20,582 nt of DNA from Halieaceae bacterium (GCA_002705465.1 PAGS01000076.1:1-20582); one strand, 5' to 3'; counted from the stretch's first letter, positions 7,081-15,621 are shown. Numbers and translations are program-made. The notes: generated from the sequence alone by a model not told the origin.

Positions 7081-9147
7081 CTACAGTGCCAAGGTCATAC
7101 CGAGGACCGCGCTACGGGGCTCCCCAACGAAATAACGGTAACTGCCGAAACCGTAATCTGCGCGCTCCGCGTAGCCTTCATCCAGCAGGTTTGTCGCCAC
7201 CAGTGTCAACGTCACCCGAGGAGTGATTTGCCAGGCGCCCCGAATATTCAACAGCTCGTGACCCGCATACTCGTTCTGGTTGTTGGGGTCTAACCAGTAT
7301 TTGGCAACCCACAACCACTCCAGTTCCGCACTGATTGCTTGACCGAAGGGTGCCAGATCAGCAAGCAGCCGCAATGAGCCAAAGTGCTTTGGTGCTGTAT
7401 CGATGTCATTGCCTTCTATGGTGCCGCGAGAGCCAATCAGCTCGATGTCACTGTCGTACCGGTGTCGGGCGTAGGCGCCGTTACCTCGCAATGACCAGAT
7501 ATCGGAGAGCGCCCAGCTGAAGGTGACGTCGATGCCACGGTGCAGCGTATCCGCCCCCGACACGTTGTAGCGGTCGCGGTCCTGAAAGATCACGTTTTCT
7601 TTGGCCATCCAATAGGCCGCTAAATCGTAGGCGAATGCACCCTGCTGGCCGCGCAAGCCAAATTCAACGCTGTCGATGGTCTCAGAATCCAGATCTGCTG
7701 TGACCTGTCCCGACTGCAGACGATACAACTCCGTGGTTTGCGGTGCACGGAATCCACGCGCTGCGCGCGCAAAGGTGGTGGCATGATCCGTCTGATAACT
7801 CAGCGCCAGATTGCCCGTCCAATCGCTGAAGCGGTCCTCCCGGCTCGCCGGCCGAAAGAATCTGCAGGCACTCGCAGTGGGTGCACAGGCCGGCCCTGGA
7901 GCGGTGAGATTCCGATAGTCATAGCGTGTCTCTTCCAGTCTCAATCCACCCTTAATTTGCCAGCGGTCGCTGAGTGCCCAGTTTAGCTGAGTGAACCCCG
8001 CAAGCGTCTCAGCCTGAACGTCGTAATCGTAATGGACGCCGTCGGGCTGATTGGGGCTGAAAAACTCTGCCTGGTCCTCAAATAGCGACCCCTTGGTATG
8101 ATCGATGTCGATCCCTGCCAGCCAGCGCAGCCGCGGGGTCAGACCACTGACCATCGCCTGGATGCCCACGCTCCGGTGTCGGTTCGTCTCGGTGGCCTGC
8201 CAGGGTAGATAGTGCTGCAGAAATGTCATTTCATTGCTGCGCCAGTAGGGGCGCAGCAGTAGTTCGCCTCCTGTCCCCACTACTCTGCTGAAGCTCAAAT
8301 ATCCCCGTGCAGACCAAGCATCCCGATATGCCTCGGGGTTCGGATTTTCCTCGCGAGCGCTTTCGTTCTTGTATGCCTCAAAGCCGCGGATATAGCCCGC
8401 GGTTTCCTGATCAAGATCACTGCCCTCTATCACGCCCGAGACACGCCAGTCCTGCCAGTCCTGATCGAGTCGGACGGTGGCTTTTCGCTGCTGGTACCCC
8501 GACTCCTCCTGATACCCGCCGTAACGGGTCGTTTGCGCAGACAGAGCAAGACCATCGATGGCGCCGCTGGCAGAGGCGCGATAGTAGTCTCTGGAGCCCG
8601 CCTCGAATCGCAGTTGGTTGGGTGTCTCGGAGACGGACCGCGTCAGCACATTGATAATGCCGTGTAGCGCATTGGAACCAAAAACGACGGTTGCCGGCCC
8701 CTTAAGCACCTCGACCTTACCCGCCTGAAGCAGGTTGGCATCGAACAACTGATTGACGTTACAGAACCCCGGTGAACGCATACTGATACCGTCCTGGGCT
8801 GTAATGAAGCTGCCGCAACTGCCTGCTCCGGTCAGCACGGGTGACCGCAGGGAAATGAGACTTTCCTGACCGTTGCCTCTGCTGACCCAACTACCGGCAA
8901 TACGATTAAAAACCTGATTACTGTGCTGTGGCGCGATACGCTCGATGGTGGTTTGATCCAGTGCTGACCATGCCGTCGGTAACATCTGGCCAGCCGAGGG
9001 AACTCTCGACGCCGTCACGATGACCGTTTCGAGTAAACCTTCTGTGGTTGACTCCTGTGCTAATGCCGTTGAGTCGGGACCCGTCACCGCAAACGCGCCG
9101 CAGAGTGCAAGGGTTCGTCTGAGCGACGACTTATGTATTGCTGGCAT
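7081..9147 (-). CDS. TonB-dependent outer-membrane receptor
   Basis: A 688-residue receptor: signal peptide to about residue 30 (ending STALA before QES), a TonB box-like ETVIVTAS at 40-47, a plug domain with VEVLKGPATVVFGSNALHG at 145-163, and a long beta-barrel ending GMTLAL. Such receptors import siderophores, cobalamin, sugars or other large ligands using TonB energy. The plug has two cysteines (Cys111 in GAGSCGSF and Cys129 in PGFCNVN) in a subfamily pattern I recall only as unassigned receptors. A second pair lies in a loop with GPACAPTASACRFF. ATG 9147 is preferred over an in-frame ATG at 9189 because it puts the signal peptide at the start and has AGGA upstream. The C-terminal residue is Leu rather than the usual Phe. 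No substrate genes adjoin it; it is divergent from purC. Confidence 0.93.
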   Translation of the reverse strand: MPAIHKSSLRRTLALCGAFAVTGPDSTALAQESTTEGLLETVIVTASRVPSAGQMLPTAWSALDQTTIERIAPQHSNQVFNRIAGSWVSRGNGQESLISLRSPVLTGAGSCGSFITAQDGISMRSPGFCNVNQLFDANLLQAGKVEVLKGPATVVFGSNALHGIINVLTRSVSETPNQLRFEAGSRDYYRASASGAIDGLALSAQTTRYGGYQEESGYQQRKATVRLDQDWQDWRVSGVIEGSDLDQETAGYIRGFEAYKNESAREENPNPEAYRDAWSARGYLSFSRVVGTGGELLLRPYWRSNEMTFLQHYLPWQATETNRHRSVGIQAMVSGLTPRLRWLAGIDIDHTKGSLFEDQAEFFSPNQPDGVHYDYDVQAETLAGFTQLNWALSDRWQIKGGLRLEETRYDYRNLTAPGPACAPTASACRFFRPASREDRFSDWTGNLALSYQTDHATTFARAARGFRAPQTTELYRLQSGQVTADLDSETIDSVEFGLRGQQGAFAYDLAAYWMAKENVIFQDRDRYNVSGADTLHRGIDVTFSWALSDIWSLRGNGAYARHRYDSDIELIGSRGTIEGNDIDTAPKHFGSLRLLADLAPFGQAISAELEWLWVAKYWLDPNNQNEYAGHELLNIRGAWQITPRVTLTLVATNLLDEGYAERADYGFGSYRYFVGEPRSAVLGMTLAL

Positions 9148-9245
9148 GAGGCGGTCCTGAAGGCATTTGAGCCGTGCAGCTCGTGACAAGAGCGCGCATT
9201 TTGGGCAAAACTCTCCCCTATGCCAAGTTCACTGGAAGCGACGTC

Positions 9246-10343
9246 GTGAGTACCGAGGTTCTCGCCGTCAACGATAGCCTGCCAATCCGGACCAGCGGCC
9301 CCGTGCACTCTGGCAAAGTGCGTTCGGTCTATTGGCTGACCGAGCGCGACAGCGCGCGGCTGATCACTGAGCGAGGTTATGACGTAGCGCCGGACTCGCA
9401 GCTCGCGGTGATGGTGATCAGTGATCGAATCTCGGCTTTTGACTGCGTCTGGCACGGAGAGGGCGGTCTTGCCGGTGTGCCTGGCAAGGGCGCCGCGTTG
9501 AACGCCATTTCGCATTTTTGGTTCGCGGAGTTTGCGCAGGCCCGACTCGCTCGGAGTCATATCCTCGACGCGCCGCATCCGCTGGTTTGGATCGTCCAGC
9601 GTGCCAGACCGGTGATGATCGAGGCAATTGCTCGCCGATTCATTACCGGTTCGATGTGGCGGTCCTACGAGAGTGGAGTGAGGCGCTTCTGCGGCATTGA
9701 TTTGCCTGACGATCTGCGCAGGGATCAGCGATTGAGCGAGATATTGGTCACACCCTCCACGAAAGGGGTGATACGAGGGGTGCCCGGGATTCCCGAGGCC
9801 GACGACACCAACGTATCGCGCTCACAATTGCTGGCCCACTGGGAGGCGTTTGGTTTTCGCTCGGTCGACGATGTTGATCACTATGAGACCTTGCTAAGAG
9901 AAGGCGTTGAACTTATTGCGGATCACCTGACACCGCTGGATCTGATGCTGGTTGATACCAAATTCGAATTTGGGTACGCGCGAGATGCAAACGGGCAAGA
10001 AAATCTCATCTACACGGACGAGGTCGGGACGCCCGATTCGTCGCGCATTTGGGATGCCATTGCGTACCGCAGTGGCAGCGTCATCGAAAACAGTAAGGAA
10101 GAATTCAGGCAGTCACTATTGCGGCACGTCAATGACCCCCAGCTGTTACTAGATTACAGTCGCTTCGAGGAGCGAAAACGCTACGCGGAGAGTCACGCTT
10201 TGCCGGTTGGTCTCCTGCATTCGCTATCGAAGACGTATGTATCCGTGGCTGAGCGGATTACCAGTCAGCCGATCGTCGTGCCGGATCGGCCCGTAGAGAG
10301 TATCATGGCGATCCTGGCTGGCGACTTCGGGCTGGCTGTATAG
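9246..10343 (+). CDS. purC: SAICAR synthetase PurC (long form)
   Basis: Phosphoribosylaminoimidazole-succinocarboxamide synthase, which joins CAIR and aspartate with ATP in purine synthesis. The 365-residue length matches the long gammaproteobacterial form (about 367 residues in Vibrio) rather than the 237-residue E. coli form. Key features: [12 protein letters not shown] near residue 21, [23 protein letters not shown], an [13 protein letters not shown] block, and [11 protein letters not shown] with [16 protein letters not shown] 9246 is chosen because [10 protein letters not shown] follows at the position expected for family N-termini and GGAAG lies about 7 bases upstream. The frame extends upstream to an ATG at 9174, but those residues look non-homologous. 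It is followed 25 bases later by the DUF442 gene. Confidence 0.94.
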   Translation: MSTEVLAVNDSLPIRTSGPVHSGKVRSVYWLTERDSARLITERGYDVAPDSQLAVMVISDRISAFDCVWHGEGGLAGVPGKGAALNAISHFWFAEFAQARLARSHILDAPHPLVWIVQRARPVMIEAIARRFITGSMWRSYESGVRRFCGIDLPDDLRRDQRLSEILVTPSTKGVIRGVPGIPEADDTNVSRSQLLAHWEAFGFRSVDDVDHYETLLREGVELIADHLTPLDLMLVDTKFEFGYARDANGQENLIYTDEVGTPDSSRIWDAIAYRSGSVIENSKEEFRQSLLRHVNDPQLLLDYSRFEERKRYAESHALPVGLLHSLSKTYVSVAERITSQPIVVPDRPVESIMAILAGDFGLAV

Positions 10344-10368
10344 CTGTAGGCCGAAAGAGGGGAATCTC

Positions 10369-10770
10369 ATGTCGATGTATAAACTGACCGATACGCTTTC
10401 GGTATCCGCGCAAATCACGCCGCAGGATGTTCCTCAACTCGCTGAGAAGGGCTTTACGGCCGTGGTGTGCAACCGACCTGATGGCGAGTCGCCGGAGCAG
10501 GCCTCCATGGAAGCCATCGAAGTCGCCTGCCATAGTGCGGGGCTGTTGTTCGTTCGTTACCCGGTGAACGCCATGAATTTTCCCGGCGCGGACCTCGACG
10601 GTCTCGGTGCGCTGTTCGACGATCCCAATCAGGTCGTGCTCGCATATTGTCGCACGGGTGCGCGCTGCGCCAATCTGTGGGTGGCGACACGAGCGGAGGC
10701 GGATCTGGCGGGCGCTGTACAAACAGCCCGAGACATCGGTTTTGACTTGAGCATGGTTGCCCCGCGCTGA
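10369..10770 (+). CDS. DUF442 / TIGR01244-type sulfurtransferase or phosphatase-like protein
   Basis: A 133-residue soluble protein of the family described as TIGR01244 sulfurtransferase or beta-lactamase-hydrolase-like phosphatase. Features: an N-terminal LSVSAQITPQDVPQLAEKGF, the NRPDGE turn at 35-40, a YPV strand around 64-66, and the active-site loop AYCRTGARC with Cys94, closer to the rhodanese CRxGxR loop than to the CX5R loop of tyrosine phosphatases. The reaction is not established; sulfide or thiosulfate handling is one possibility. Start ATG 10369 has a strong GAGGGG site. It probably shares a transcript with purC. Confidence 0.83.
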   Translation: MSMYKLTDTLSVSAQITPQDVPQLAEKGFTAVVCNRPDGESPEQASMEAIEVACHSAGLLFVRYPVNAMNFPGADLDGLGALFDDPNQVVLAYCRTGARCANLWVATRAEADLAGAVQTARDIGFDLSMVAPR

Positions 10771-10802
10771 GCCGATGTCCAGAACGGGTTTACCTTTAAT
10801 GA

Positions 10803-11336
10803 CTAATTCGTAGCGTATTTCAACGCGCTGAGCAACGTCGCCATTGTCAGTGTTGCATCATCGTCGAGGGCGCATGTGGTTAACTCCGAGACCGGAGTCA
10901 TACCTGCCAGAGGCGGGATATGTTCGGGATGATGGGCCTCCGCGATGATTGCATAAGGGACCAGTGCTGTGTCGGAGGGGCCCGCCAGTAGTCTGTAGAC
11001 TCGGATATGGAGCAGTTCATTAATGCCGATTTGCCCTCCCGCCAATTCAGCAAAGCCCTCACCGCAGGGCGCGGTGCCCTCTGCGACCACATCTCGACTG
11101 ATCGTGAGCCCCACCTGTTTGAGCGTGCTGCCGATGCTGTGGCCCTCACGAATCAGTTTGTCAGCATCGACCAAACTATCGGGTACCGGCGTCACGAAGC
11201 GCGTGACAGCGAGGGTGCGGCAAATGTCGTTGCCATCGTGTGCGCTGCAAAGGCTCGCCAGTCGCGAGTTGGTATCCTGTAGCAGGACTTTGACGCGATA
11301 ACTGCCAAAACGGGACTCAATCTGTTCGCTGTTCAC
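10803..11336 (-). CDS. Unrecognised conserved-looking protein, 177 residues
   Basis: I do not recognise this protein with confidence. The frame is open to an ATG at 11414, but GTG 11336 is preferred: it has AAGGAA about 10 bases upstream, and the extra 26 residues are arginine-rich and unlike a protein N-terminus. It begins VNSEQIESRFGSYRVKVLL and contains DGNDICRTLAVTRF, HSIGSTLKQVGLTI and LVPYAIIAEAHHPEH. There is no signal peptide or membrane segment, so it is probably cytoplasmic. Five cysteines and a His-rich AEAHHPEH turn are notable. It is convergent with DUF442 and divergent from the M20D gene. Codon use looks like its neighbours, and the phase of the frame supports a real gene. Confidence 0.65.
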   Translation of the reverse strand: MNSEQIESRFGSYRVKVLLQDTNSRLASLCSAHDGNDICRTLAVTRFVTPVPDSLVDADKLIREGHSIGSTLKQVGLTISRDVVAEGTAPCGEGFAELAGGQIGINELLHIRVYRLLAGPSDTALVPYAIIAEAHHPEHIPPLAGMTPVSELTTCALDDDATLTMATLLSALKYATN

Positions 11337-11449
11337 TGAGGCGCAGTTCCTTGGATTGTCTCTGGCAAGCCGCCGGATAATTCTGGCGATAGGGTGCCAA
11401 AAGCGGACGGACACTAACCCGACCGAGGGGAATCTGCAATGCGTTAATC

Positions 11450-11478
11450 GTTTGCGAGGCGTAGCAGTGAGGTATGAT
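11450..11478 (+). promoter_or_regulatory. Possible sigma-70 promoter for the M20D gene
   Basis: A TATGAT -10-like box at 11473-11478 lies 16-17 bases after a TTTGCG/GTTTGC -35-like box, about 100 bases upstream of the M20D start. The -35 match is poor, so this is a candidate only. Confidence 0.35.
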
Positions 11479-11577
11479 TTGTCGGTAGTTTCACGTCTTC
11501 GGTGCGGTTGGCCGTGCCATAAAATTCAGGAAGCCGCTGCATTCAGACTGCAGTGGTGCACTAAATCGAGACACGCC

Positions 11578-12900
11578 ATGACTTCACTTCGTAAAACGCT
11601 GTTATTTTTGACCGGACTGCTATGTCTGAACACGGGTTTGGCGGCGGATACGCTTCGCGACGACGTCAGCGCCCTGTACGACGAGAAGCTCAGGGATCTG
11701 TTCTTGTTCTTTCACCAGAATCCTGAACTGTCGACCATGGAGCATCAAACATCAGCCCGGCTCGCTGATGAGCTTGAGTCTTTGGGTTATAGCGTGCATC
11801 GCTCAGTGGGTGGCACCGGCATCGTGGCACTACTGGAAAACGGGGAGGGTCCCTTGGTGATGTTCCGCGCGGACATGGACGGTCTTCCCGTTGAAGAGAA
11901 GTCCGGCTTGTCTTACGCATCGCGAGCTAAGCAGATTGACCCCAACGGCAACGAGGTGTTCGTGATGCACGCTTGTGGCCACGACGTGCACATCACCAGC
12001 TTGGTCGGCACGGCGCAGATCATGGCGGCGCGGCGCGATGAGTGGCAGGGGACTTTGATGTTAATCGGGCAACCTGCGGAAGAGCGTGTCATGGGCGCTG
12101 CTGCTATGCGCGCAGATAATCTGTGGGAGCGCTTCGGTCAGCCTGACTACGCTATGGCGTTTCATGTTACCTCTGCTATGCCAACGGGTATTTTGGGCGC
12201 CTCGGTTGACTCACCCTATTCGGGTGCTGACACCGTCGATATATATATCACCGGTGTCGGCGCGCACGGTGCGTCGCCCCATCGTGGTGTGGACCCCATC
12301 GTGCTTGGCTCACAGATCGTGATGGGCCTGCAGACAGTGGTCAGCAGAACGCTGCCACCAAGGCGACCGGGTGTGATCACTGTGGGTGCGTTTCATAGTG
12401 GCACCAAACACAACATCATTTCAGATGCGGCGCATCTGCAGCTGACCGTGCGCAGCGAGTCAGCAGAAGACCGAGCGCTGCTGCTCGACGGTATCCGCCG
12501 AGTCGCTGAAAACATGGGGCGGGTGGCAGGGTTGCCCGAGGAGCTGTTGCCCAGAGTAGTGGAGTCTGACGAGAGCGTCCCGCCGACCTTGAACGACAGG
12601 ATGCTGACGGAGCGCATCATGACGCTGTGGAACGAACATTTTGGTGAGGGGGTGCTGTTTTCCGGCGAACGACTGGGTATGGGTGCGGAGGACTTCCCGC
12701 TGTTTACCGTAAACCCCTACATTCCCAGCCTCTATTTCGCGGTGGGCGGCACGCCGCCCGAGGATTTCGCGCGGGAGCAGGCAGGGGGTGAACCCGTGCC
12801 TTCACATCACTCGCCGCTGTTTAAAGTCGAGCCAACTGCCTCCGTGACCCTGGGTGTGGAGGCCTCTGTGACGGCGTTGCTGGATCTGCTCAATCAATGA
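11578..12900 (+). CDS. Exported M20D amidohydrolase / peptidase
   Basis: A 440-residue M20 family, subfamily D metallohydrolase (relatives include hippurate and IAA-amino acid hydrolases and N-acyl amino acid deacylases). A signal peptide (MTSLRKTLLFLTGLLCLNTG, then LAAD) predicts export, whereas many M20D enzymes are cytosolic. Metal-site motifs: RADMDGLPV at 97-105, HACGHDVH at 131-138 with Cys133 and His135, GQPAEE with Glu168/Glu169, AFHV with His196, and a C-terminal HHSPLF. ATG 11578 is chosen because it places the signal peptide first; the frame runs open upstream without likeness to protein. Its stop overlaps the start of the b561 gene (ATGA). The substrate is unknown; N-acyl or amide-linked amino acids are expected from the family. 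Confidence 0.92.
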   Translation: MTSLRKTLLFLTGLLCLNTGLAADTLRDDVSALYDEKLRDLFLFFHQNPELSTMEHQTSARLADELESLGYSVHRSVGGTGIVALLENGEGPLVMFRADMDGLPVEEKSGLSYASRAKQIDPNGNEVFVMHACGHDVHITSLVGTAQIMAARRDEWQGTLMLIGQPAEERVMGAAAMRADNLWERFGQPDYAMAFHVTSAMPTGILGASVDSPYSGADTVDIYITGVGAHGASPHRGVDPIVLGSQIVMGLQTVVSRTLPPRRPGVITVGAFHSGTKHNIISDAAHLQLTVRSESAEDRALLLDGIRRVAENMGRVAGLPEELLPRVVESDESVPPTLNDRMLTERIMTLWNEHFGEGVLFSGERLGMGAEDFPLFTVNPYIPSLYFAVGGTPPEDFAREQAGGEPVPSHHSPLFKVEPTASVTLGVEASVTALLDLLNQ

Positions 12901-13571
12901 CGACCGCCGGTGCTGTTGGCGCTGAGGCACGGTATCCCGTCTGGGACCGCGTCGTGCGGACGATTCACTGGTACTTCCCCGTTGCGATCGGAACGATGTG
13001 GTGGAGTGGTGAGCAAGGACGCATGGATATTCACGAATGGGTGGGCTACAGCATGATCGTGGCGGTGCTGACCCGCATCGTGTGGGGATTCATTGGCAGT
13101 GAGGCCGCACGCTTCGGTCATTTTCTGACGGGGCCATCCGGGGTATGGCGCTATCTCAAACAGGGGGGCAACCACCGGGGACACACGCCTTTGGGCGCGC
13201 TCTCTGTAATAGCATTGTTGATATTGTTGTTGGCTCAATCTGTGTCGGGCACGATGAGCAGTGATGACCTGCTCTTTGAGGGACCGTTTTCTTATTGGGC
13301 AGGGGATTGGGCGGGCGCCATCACTGAATGGCACGAGACGAACTGGCGTTTACTCCAGGTTTTCATCGTGCTCCATTTGCTTGCTATTCTCTGGCACCAG
13401 TTTCGGAAAAAAGAGCCGCTCATCCAAGCGATGTGGCGCGGCCGGTCAGGCACAAAGTTTTCCCAAACGCCACCGAGCCCTCAATGGCAAGCAGTGCTCA
13501 CCGCCGTTGCAGTTGTTGGGTTGCTGGGCACGCTGATTGCAGTAGCCCCTGAGGCCCCCAGTTACTACTGA
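12897..13571 (+). CDS. Cytochrome b561-type membrane protein
   Basis: A 224-residue inner-membrane di-heme b-type cytochrome of the bacterial b561 / hydrogenase b-subunit group. Signs: VWDRVVRTIHWYFP with His24, HEWVGYSM with His46, RIVWGFIGSE, the FLTGPSGVWRYLKQG loop, TEWHETNW with His146, and HLLAILWH with His160 and His167, plus about five membrane helices including one at the C-terminus (200-217). Such proteins usually pass electrons between quinone and a partner cytochrome. It overlaps the M20D stop by 4 bases (ATGA), implying coupled translation, and is convergent with a cytochrome c'-type gene. The C-terminal helix after the b561 core is longer than I expect for E. coli CybB (about 176 residues). 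Confidence 0.9.
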   Translation: MTTAGAVGAEARYPVWDRVVRTIHWYFPVAIGTMWWSGEQGRMDIHEWVGYSMIVAVLTRIVWGFIGSEAARFGHFLTGPSGVWRYLKQGGNHRGHTPLGALSVIALLILLLAQSVSGTMSSDDLLFEGPFSYWAGDWAGAITEWHETNWRLLQVFIVLHLLAILWHQFRKKEPLIQAMWRGRSGTKFSQTPPSPQWQAVLTAVAVVGLLGTLIAVAPEAPSYY

Positions 13572-13631
13572 TCGTCTCTCTTGGCGGGAGATCCCCATTG
13601 GCGCAATGCGGAGACCCATGCCAAGGTGAGA

Positions 13632-13668
13632 CGTCGCAGCCATCCTCTGCGACGCCTGTGATGACAGG
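13632..13668. other. Two adjacent perfect hairpins between convergent cytochrome genes
   Basis: CGTCGCAG (13632-13639) pairs perfectly with CTGCGACG (13647-13654) over a 7-base loop, followed at once by CCTGT-GATG-ACAGG (13655-13668). No T-run follows on either strand. This could be a bidirectional transcript stop or 3'-end stabiliser, or one copy of a dispersed repeat; no second copy was seen in the window. Confidence 0.5.
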
Positions 13669-13700
13669 CTGAGCCGGCGGGTCCGGGTCAGTTTAGCGGG

Positions 13701-14168
13701 TTAGTAGAGATAGTCCTTGGACTTGTATTCATCGTGGCAGGCTTTGCAGGTGCCACCGGTTGCGACAAATTGCTCGCGGCTTGCTGCGGGATCCCCCTCC
13801 GCTGCGATGTCTGCCAGATTGGCCGCCGCCGCCCTGAAATTGTCCAACTTGCTCTGAAAGTCATCCATATTGGACCAGATGTTGGGTTTGGCTCTCGTCA
13901 TACCTTTATCCGAGCCCGGAGCGAAGCCGCGCTCGACGCCAAATTGAGCCGCATGATTCAAGTCATTCGCCCATGTGGTGAACAAGGCGTTGTCCCACTC
14001 AATTTTACCTTTCACCATGTCGCCCATCGGGCCAAAAGTCATGCCGAGTAGCGCGAAGTAGGATTGTCGCAACGATTGCAGAGGTTCCGACTGCTCGATG
14101 TGAGCGACCGTCGCGCTGGATAGCAAGCTCAGGCCGAGGAGTGTGCCAAGCAGTGTCTGTTTTTTCAT
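13701..14168 (-). CDS. Cytochrome c' family protein
   Basis: A 155-residue periplasmic class II cytochrome c. The signal peptide spans about residues 1-22 (MKKQTLLGTLLGLSLLSS, then ATVA). The heme site is CKACH at 141-145, near the C-terminus as in cytochrome c', followed by DEYKSKDYLY. The middle is helical, with R34, Met43 and Trp58/Trp66 positions consistent with a four-helix bundle. Roles reported for the family include NO binding and electron transfer. ATG 14168 has AGGA about 9 bases upstream. It lies convergent to the b561 gene, so it is a neighbour but not in the same transcript. Confidence 0.92.
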   Translation of the reverse strand: MKKQTLLGTLLGLSLLSSATVAHIEQSEPLQSLRQSYFALLGMTFGPMGDMVKGKIEWDNALFTTWANDLNHAAQFGVERGFAPGSDKGMTRAKPNIWSNMDDFQSKLDNFRAAAANLADIAAEGDPAASREQFVATGGTCKACHDEYKSKDYLY

Positions 14169-14250
14169 GTCATGTCTTCCTGGTCTAGTAGGCCGTCTGG
14201 TGACGGCGTGAATACTCAGAACGGAATGGGAGCGCTATCCCAAAAAGGGG

Positions 14251-14269
14251 AGTGAGTCGCACCCTCACT
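14251..14269. promoter_or_regulatory. Inverted repeat upstream of the aminotransferase
   Basis: AGTGAG and CTCACT are perfect 6-base arms around a 7-base spacer, 32 bases before the aminotransferase start. It lies between two divergent genes, so a repressor or activator site is possible, but no partner regulator is in the window. The GTGA/TCAC spacing of 9 does not fit CRP. Confidence 0.3.
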
Positions 14270-14301
14270 GGGTTTACACTGCGCCACGCAGAGGAGGCGT
14301 T

Positions 14302-15621
14302 ATGTCTGATCATTTACCGCTCGACGCTTATTGGATGCCCTATACCGGCAACCGACAGTTCAAGCGAGACCCGCGCATCATCGTCGAGGCGAAGGATGTC
14401 TGGTTTACGGACGATCGCGGCAGACGGATTCTAGATGGGCACTCCGGATTGTGGACTTCCGGCCTGGGTCACGGGCATCCCGAAGTCTCAAAAGCCGTCG
14501 CTGATCAGATCGATCAGCTGGATTTCGCCCCGCCTTTTCAGTTTGGTCATCCCGCAGCTTTCAGACTGGCCGATAAGCTGCGGCAGCTCATGCCGGGTGA
14601 TTTGAACTATGCGTTCTTCACCAACTCGGGCTCTGAGTCGGCTGACACCTCGCTCAAGATGGCGCGGGCCTACTGGCGTCTCAAGGGTCAGCCAGCTAAG
14701 ACACGTTTTATTGGCCGGCAAAAGGGTTACCACGGAGTGAATTACGGGGGCACGGCGGTAGGCGGCATCGGTGCTAATCGCAAACCCTTTGGGCAGTCGC
14801 TTGAGGTTGATCATCTGCGACATACCATGCTGCCAGAGAACACATTTTGCCGCGGGATGCCCGCTCAGGGGGCGCACCTTGCAGAGGAACTCGCGGAACT
14901 GATTACGCTTCATGATGCCTCCACGATTGCTGCAGTGATCGTCGAGCCGATGGCTGGTTCTGCAGGGGTGATTCCGCCCCCCGTTGGGTATCTGCAGAGG
15001 CTGCGAGCGCTGTGTGATCAGCACGATATTCTGCTGATTTTCGATGAGGTGATTACGGGGCTTGGCCGATGTGGTGCCTACACCGGTGCGGAGGCATTCG
15101 GTGTGACCCCCGATATCCTCAACTTGGCCAAGCAAATTACTAATGGTGCCGTGCCAATGGGTGTGGTAATGGCCACGCCAGAGATTTATGAGACCTTTAT
15201 GGCGCACGGTGGACCTGACTACGCGTTGGAGTTTGCGCACGGTTACACGTACTCCGGGCACCCCGTCGCCTGTGCGGCCGGCTTGGCCGCGCTGGAAGTG
15301 TTGGTCAGGGATGAATTGCCCGCGAGAGTCACCTCGGAGTCAGGTTTTTGGGAATCATTGCTCCATGATGCGCTGGTAGGGAAACCGCACGTGGCGGATG
15401 TGAGAAATTATGGCTTCGCGGGCGCAATGACTCTGGAGTCCTACGCCGGCGAGCCCCTGCGAAGACCCTTTGAGGTGGCAATGCGGATGTGGGACAAGGG
15501 TTTTCTGGTCCGCTACGGGGGTGACACGATTCAACTGGCGCCTCACTTTGTGATGCAGCGAGAACAGATGACCTCCCTCGTGGAGGCGCTTGCCGAGTCA
15601 CTCGACGAACTGGCCGCCTAG
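14302..15621 (+). CDS. Omega-amino acid:pyruvate aminotransferase (class III)
   Basis: A 439-residue PLP enzyme closely resembling, from memory, the Pseudomonas beta-alanine:pyruvate aminotransferase: DAYWMPYTGNRQFKRDP at the start, FQFGHP at 79-84, FFTNSGSESADTSLKMARAY at 105-124, and a YHG turn at 143-145. Asp248 of IFDEVITG contacts the pyridine nitrogen and Lys277 of LAKQITNGAVPMG forms the Schiff base. EFAHGYTYSGHPVACAAG is the expected distal loop. It would move the amino group of beta-alanine or other omega-amino acids or amines to pyruvate. ATG 14302 has a strong GAGGAGG site. The usual partner, malonate-semialdehyde dehydrogenase, is not adjacent; the aldehyde dehydrogenase in this window lies more than 4 kb away. 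The EC number is inferred from likeness. Confidence 0.93.
   Translation: MSDHLPLDAYWMPYTGNRQFKRDPRIIVEAKDVWFTDDRGRRILDGHSGLWTSGLGHGHPEVSKAVADQIDQLDFAPPFQFGHPAAFRLADKLRQLMPGDLNYAFFTNSGSESADTSLKMARAYWRLKGQPAKTRFIGRQKGYHGVNYGGTAVGGIGANRKPFGQSLEVDHLRHTMLPENTFCRGMPAQGAHLAEELAELITLHDASTIAAVIVEPMAGSAGVIPPPVGYLQRLRALCDQHDILLIFDEVITGLGRCGAYTGAEAFGVTPDILNLAKQITNGAVPMGVVMATPEIYETFMAHGGPDYALEFAHGYTYSGHPVACAAGLAALEVLVRDELPARVTSESGFWESLLHDALVGKPHVADVRNYGFAGAMTLESYAGEPLRRPFEVAMRMWDKGFLVRYGGDTIQLAPHFVMQREQMTSLVEALAESLDELAA

Noticed and set aside
11356..11577. Upstream extension of the M20D frame
   Set aside because: It would bury the signal peptide behind 74 residues without protein likeness; the ATG at 11578 begins a proper signal peptide.
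14488..15261. Minus-strand 257-codon frame antisense to the aminotransferase
   Set aside because: The sense strand encodes an intact class III aminotransferase; long antisense frames are common in this base composition.
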